Source: DATAUD01 sp036501665
GTDB lineage: Bacteria > Verrucomicrobiota > Verrucomicrobiia > Limisphaerales > Palsa-1400
Direction of reading: 5' to 3'
Length of the DNA: 64,000 bases
Assembly: GCA_036501665.1 (NCBI GenBank)
Contig: DASXZW010000071.1
Location: forward strand, 73,063 to 137,062
Each line of letters starts with the position of its first letter. Position 1 is the first letter of the stretch. This document shows, piece after piece, positions 61,243-64,000 of the stretch. The notes under the pieces are model-generated. The model saw nothing but the letters and a program-made list of their open reading frames with translations, was not told where the DNA came from and did not search any database. The position numbers and the translations under genes were made by a program.

Positions 61243-61584
61243 CTATTTCGACGGCTGATGAAATGAATGAATCAACCGATGAAAAACCGGCGCCAACAGG
61301 AACCCAATCAATGCGATGAGCACCAACCCGCTATAAAGCGCGTAAATCGAGGCGAAAAGTTTGCCTCCATCGGTTTTGATCGTATCGACCGGCCCCATTC
61401 CGCCGAGAATCATCGACGCGTTGAGGACGGCATCAAGCCACGGGAGTTTCTCGGTAAAATGATACCCGGACGCGCCAACGAGCAGCGATGCAGCCACAAT
61501 CAGCACGGACCCCAAAAGTGACTTGGCAATGCGTCGAAGAAATAGTTTCCGCGAAATCAGCTTGTCGCCGCGACGTTCAAACAC
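61243..61584 (-). CDS. Two-helix channel-like membrane protein
   Basis: A 113-residue protein with a basic N-terminus, helix 1 (SLLGSVLIVAASLLVGASGY), a loop with LDAVLNASMILGGMGPVDTI, and helix 2 (LFASIYALYSGLVLIALIGF) ending FHRLIHSFH. The layout helix-re-entrant loop-helix resembles a minimal potassium channel, but the selectivity filter GYG is replaced by GGMGPVD. Proteins of this type are, from memory, often named as two-pore-domain channel family in databases. Function as a channel is unproven. The start is a GTG at 61584. Confidence 0.65.
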   Translation of the reverse strand: MFERRGDKLISRKLFLRRIAKSLLGSVLIVAASLLVGASGYHFTEKLPWLDAVLNASMILGGMGPVDTIKTDGGKLFASIYALYSGLVLIALIGFLLAPVFHRLIHSFHQPSK

Positions 61585-61656
61585 AATGGCTTTCCTTTGT
61601 TCCCCCGGACTTTAACGGAGCCGCTTGCAAAGGCAAGTGTGGGACAGGGGCGCGAC

Positions 61657-62202
61657 ATGAACTTGAAAGGGAGATTGGAACAACCCTATCGTGTGCCGGT
61701 GAAAACGTTGGAAATGCCAGACTCGCACTATGTATCGGCGGCCGTGGGCTGGCTGGGTTTGGGCAACTGGCAGGAGGCGAACGACGAATTGAATTTGGTC
61801 GCGCCGGAATTTCGGACTCACCCGGCTGTGCAGCAAGTTCGATGGCAGATTTGCGCGAAAGCGGAAAGATGGGAGATGGCCGCGGAAATTGCGAAAGATC
61901 TTCGCCGTTCCGAGCCGGGCGAGCCGCAGCATTGGTTGAATCTCGCCTACGCCACGCGCCGAACGGAGGGTGGCGGATTGGACAGCGCCAGGGAAATTCT
62001 TGCGAAAGCCCACAAACTGTTCCCGAAGGAGCCGATCATCGCCTACAACCTAGCCTGTTACGAATGCCAGCTTGGCCAGTCAAAGAAAGCCTGGAAACGG
62101 TATCAGAAAGCGTTGGAACTTGGTGACTCAAAGGCGCTTAAGCGAATGGCGCTTGAGGATAACGACTTGGAACCGCTCTGGCCGGAAATTCGGGAAAAGT
62201 AA
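61657..62202 (+). CDS. Small TPR-repeat protein
   Basis: From ATG 61657 the 181-residue protein reads LEQPYRVPVKTLEMPDSHYV, then helical TPR pairs: AVGWLGLGNWQEANDELNLV, AKAERWEMAAEIAKDLRRSE, LNLAYATRRTEGGGLDSARE and IIAYNLACYECQLGQSKKAW. It has no signal peptide, so it is likely cytoplasmic and protein-binding. An earlier in-frame start at 61597 would add 20 residues without a fold. It is divergent from the channel-like gene, 72 bp away, and 42 bp before a small lipoprotein gene. Confidence 0.78.
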   Translation: MNLKGRLEQPYRVPVKTLEMPDSHYVSAAVGWLGLGNWQEANDELNLVAPEFRTHPAVQQVRWQICAKAERWEMAAEIAKDLRRSEPGEPQHWLNLAYATRRTEGGGLDSAREILAKAHKLFPKEPIIAYNLACYECQLGQSKKAWKRYQKALELGDSKALKRMALEDNDLEPLWPEIREK

Positions 62203-62244
62203 CGAACAAGTTAAATTAAGCCCAGTCAAGCCGATATAATTGAG

Positions 62245-62574
62245 ATGACTGGCTCAAAATGGTTGTTGACAGGGGCGCTTGCCTTGCTCATCTTGGGGTG
62301 CGGCAGCGGCGGAGAGCACATGTCGCAGGCCGAAGACCCGCAGGGGAGATACCGGGAGCAAATTGCCGCGGGCCAGCGCGTTCTGAGTCAAAAAGAAAAT
62401 TGGGCCGGCCGCGCGGAATGGGAAGTTGTTGACACAGGCGACGGCTGGAAAGTCATCGCCTGGCGCATCGAGCACCCCGGAGCAAAGGGCGCGGCGCGTT
62501 ATCTGCCGTGGGGATATTCGGTCATCAATTTAGACCGGCGCTTGGTCGCCATCGGCTACCAGCGAAAGGGATAA
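62245..62574 (+). CDS. Small putative lipoprotein (109 aa)
   Basis: The signal peptide LLTGALALLILGCGSGG carries the lipobox LILGC. The mature ~90 residues are polar with a possible beta hairpin (EWEVVDTGDGWKVIAWRIEH) and an ending YSVINLDRRLVAIGYQRKG. No family is recognised. It is co-directional with the TPR gene and convergent with the hypothetical gene at 62592. Confidence 0.6.
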   Translation: MTGSKWLLTGALALLILGCGSGGEHMSQAEDPQGRYREQIAAGQRVLSQKENWAGRAEWEVVDTGDGWKVIAWRIEHPGAKGAARYLPWGYSVINLDRRLVAIGYQRKG

Positions 62575-62591
62575 TTCAATCTCCTCTTGGA

Positions 62592-62894
62592 TCAGTGGTC
62601 GGACGTCTTATCGGGACTGCGAAGAATTCCCTTGTCTTGTGGTTTGTTGGTTGTCGCAAGATGTCGTCTGCACCGTACGATGACGCCCTTACGGAACTCA
62701 TGGAAAGTCGGCTTTGATCCCTGAATGCTGTCGTACCAAACTGCGAGTTGAGTCTGAAATATGCGTTCGGCTTCGTAGCTGGCGTCGGAGAGCGGATCCA
62801 ATGCATGCGCGAACCTGTCATAAAGTTCAGCAAGCGCAGGAATTAAGGCGTCGTTCGACTCGTTTACTGGTGCATCTCCTGGAGTCGTTGACAT
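62592..62894 (-). CDS. Hypothetical protein (100 aa), helical
   Basis: ATG 62894 is supported by GAGGAA 3 bases upstream (62898-62903, minus strand). The protein begins MSTTPGDAPVNESNDALIPA and contains ALAELYDRFAHALDPLSDAS and IFQTQLAVWYDSIQG, then a basic tail. Its 5' end overlaps the preceding minus-strand gene by 31 bp. No family is recognised. Confidence 0.55.
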   Translation of the reverse strand: MSTTPGDAPVNESNDALIPALAELYDRFAHALDPLSDASYEAERIFQTQLAVWYDSIQGSKPTFHEFRKGVIVRCRRHLATTNKPQDKGILRSPDKTSDH

Positions 62895-63223
62895 TTGTTC
62901 CTCAAATCGAGGATGTTGTCGTAATAAAAATTTGCCCCGCACGCTGGATGCTCGGCATGAAGCTTGTGCAGGCGCTTTGCAAAGTGATCACACATACCCG
63001 CCATAAACTCCCAAAGCTCGGCGACTTTATTTAAGTCTTCTTCAGACCGGACAAAAAATACGACTAACTTATGAAGCTGCATCAACTTGTCCTGAAGACG
63101 CATTGCCTCAATATTAAGCGGAGCGTAAAGATTATCGCGGATCCCTGCGATACTCTTGTCAAATTCGGCCAAATCCGAATCGGCAAGTTCCTGTAAATCC
63201 TTGTCCTGAATGCAACTATTCAT
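62864..63223 (-). CDS. Hypothetical protein (~119 aa), coiled-coil-like helical
   Basis: A helix-rich protein from ATG 63223: MNSCIQDKDLQELADSDLAE, then a long amphipathic stretch LNIEAMRLQDKLMQLHKLVV and a Cys/His-rich segment with FAKRLHKLHAEHPACGANF. An alternative start at ATG 63265 would add 14 residues. It is followed, with a 31-bp overlap, by the gene ending at 62592, so the two are probably expressed together. Function unknown. Confidence 0.5.
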   Translation of the reverse strand: MNSCIQDKDLQELADSDLAEFDKSIAGIRDNLYAPLNIEAMRLQDKLMQLHKLVVFFVRSEEDLNKVAELWEFMAGMCDHFAKRLHKLHAEHPACGANFYYDNILDLRNKCQRLQEMHQ

Positions 63224-63319
63224 GGGCTGAACATAATCGCGACTTGACACGTTGTAAACGTACATCCGCCCTATACGTGTGGTTATATTGCCATTATAAG
63301 AACATCGCAACGCCGAGGC

Positions 63320-63751
63320 TTATTTATCCGCTTTGGTATAAAGGTCGAGGGCAGGGCCGGCATCGCGTTCTTTGTCAAAATTGCTGGCGAGGCTGAACGA
63401 GTTCCCGGACAAAGTATAAACGCAGACGCGGTCGTCATCCACCGCTTCGAGTTCATCCGTCTTGGAACCGGCTTGAATGTTGGAAAACTTGATTGATTTA
63501 AATGGGCCGAGCTTTTCGATCTTCACATCGCCCTTGGCGATCAACACGACTTTGTCGTCGGCGTCGATAATCTTGAAGGTGAACTTGTCCTTCTTGACTT
63601 CGATGGACTGCGTATATTTTTGGCCCTGGTCGTTAGTCTTCTTTACAGACCATTTGCCGGCCAGGTCTTCCAAATCACCCGCAAACGCGGAGGAACCGAC
63701 CAAAAGGAAAAGCGACAAAACGCCAACCAAGAATCCGAGGGATTTTTTCAT
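63320..63751 (-). CDS. Exported small beta-rich protein (143 aa)
   Basis: The signal peptide is LGFLVGVLSLFLLVGSSAFA. The mature ~115 residues alternate strands: LAGKWSVKKTNDQGQKYTQS, then KDKFTFKIIDADDKVVLIAK and FKSIKFSNIQAG. The pattern G-x-W-x-x-x...K-F-T-F recalls small lipocalin-like or TIGR03067-like secreted proteins. Function unknown. It is separated from the window's right-end ORF by ~150 bp. Confidence 0.65.
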   Translation of the reverse strand: MKKSLGFLVGVLSLFLLVGSSAFAGDLEDLAGKWSVKKTNDQGQKYTQSIEVKKDKFTFKIIDADDKVVLIAKGDVKIEKLGPFKSIKFSNIQAGSKTDELEAVDDDRVCVYTLSGNSFSLASNFDKERDAGPALDLYTKADK

Positions 63752-63902
63752 ATTTTTAGTAACTGGTTTGAAATCGGGTTTACAGAAACAGGTATCCCAT
63801 AGCCCAACCCAAAATTCAAGGAGAATCGCGACAATATCATGTGGTGTTCATTCCGAAATGGGGCGCATCTCAGTTTCTTGCAGGGTAGTGTAAGCTTTTG
63901 GC

Positions 63903-64000
63903 ATGAATTCGACTTGCATTGATGCTGTCCCTTCTCGATCCGATCATGTTCCGGCGTCCGAACCGCTGGTGGTATTAGCGGCGCGGGCTGGTTGTGCCTT
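63903..64000 (+). CDS. Truncated ORF at right edge, possibly an ECF sigma factor
   Basis: An ATG at 63903 opens a frame that continues to the window end: MNSTCIDAVPSRSDHVPASE, then PLVVLAARAGCA. The short LVVLAARAGCA segment resembles the opening helix of ECF sigma factors (L-V-x-x-A-R-x-G). Only ~32 residues are visible, so this is tentative. Confidence 0.35.
   Translation, partial: MNSTCIDAVPSRSDHVPASEPLVVLAARAGCA

Noticed and set aside
1..64000. tRNA, rRNA or insertion-sequence genes
   Set aside because: I scanned by eye for T-loop-like GTTCRA motifs, ribosomal sequences and transposase ORFs and saw none convincing; a covariance-model search would settle it.

Overview
The window looks like a chromosomal segment of a Verrucomicrobiota bacterium, probably from the Pedosphaera/Limisphaerales side of the phylum. 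This is an inference from gene content, not from a marker tree. The supporting signs are a pseudopilin with a DUF1559-like layout, a class II (B12-dependent) ribonucleotide reductase, a sialate O-acetylesterase, GH172 (DUF2961) and GH39 enzymes, a DUF3516 helicase, a truncated secreted protein with the SSNLFTWL...RFYRA ending common in this phylum, and many small palindromic or 9-bp-periodic intergenic repeats. The DNA is moderately GC-rich and densely coding on both strands. I see no rRNA, tRNA, transposase, phage or CRISPR array, so this is core and accessory chromosome rather than a mobile island.

Layout. 0-4.5 kb: end of a large secreted protein, a DUF1772 membrane protein, recG, two small lipoproteins and a pseudopilin. 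4.5-7.9 kb: nrdJ with a structured leader and a slippage-prone A10 run before its C-terminal tail. 7.9-14.5 kb: repeat-rich gap, SIMPL protein, zinc-ribbon membrane protein, HEAT-repeat protein and an M16 peptidase with a degenerate second half. 14.7-20.4 kb: four exported or export-like proteins in one direction (tandem esterase with one dead domain, ceramidase-like protein lacking the nucleophile, TIM-barrel protein, GH172). 20.4-25.2 kb: an overlapping three-gene operon of lplT-like, lnt-like and aas-like genes. 25.2-37.3 kb: histidine phosphatase, sialate O-acetylesterase, class II aldolase, two Hsp20 genes with a dyad-rich leader, metF, a beta-propeller protein with a GH39 enzyme, a mutarotase, endonuclease IV and hisH.

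37.4-48.3 kb: a membrane glycosyltransferase-like/TPR fusion, a membrane-bound spermidine-synthase-like protein and a complete RND efflux operon whose outer-membrane gene carries an in-frame inverted repeat in its signal-peptide region. 48.2-54.1 kb: a thiE/aminotransferase/helicase minus-strand operon and argA. 54.2-64 kb: ClC antiporter, a minus-strand run of TPR-MshEN protein, GspE/PilB ATPase and moeA, an 800-bp gap, a channel-like membrane protein and several small hypothetical or secreted proteins, ending in a truncated ORF.

The most coherent functional unit is lplT-lnt-aas. Lnt action releases lysophospholipid, LplT-type carriers flip it inward and Aas reacylates it, so the operon would couple lipoprotein maturation to repair of its by-product. 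The other main leads are the A10 run in nrdJ, the repeat-derived signal peptide of the efflux outer-membrane factor, and the hairpin/dyad leaders of nrdJ and hsp20.
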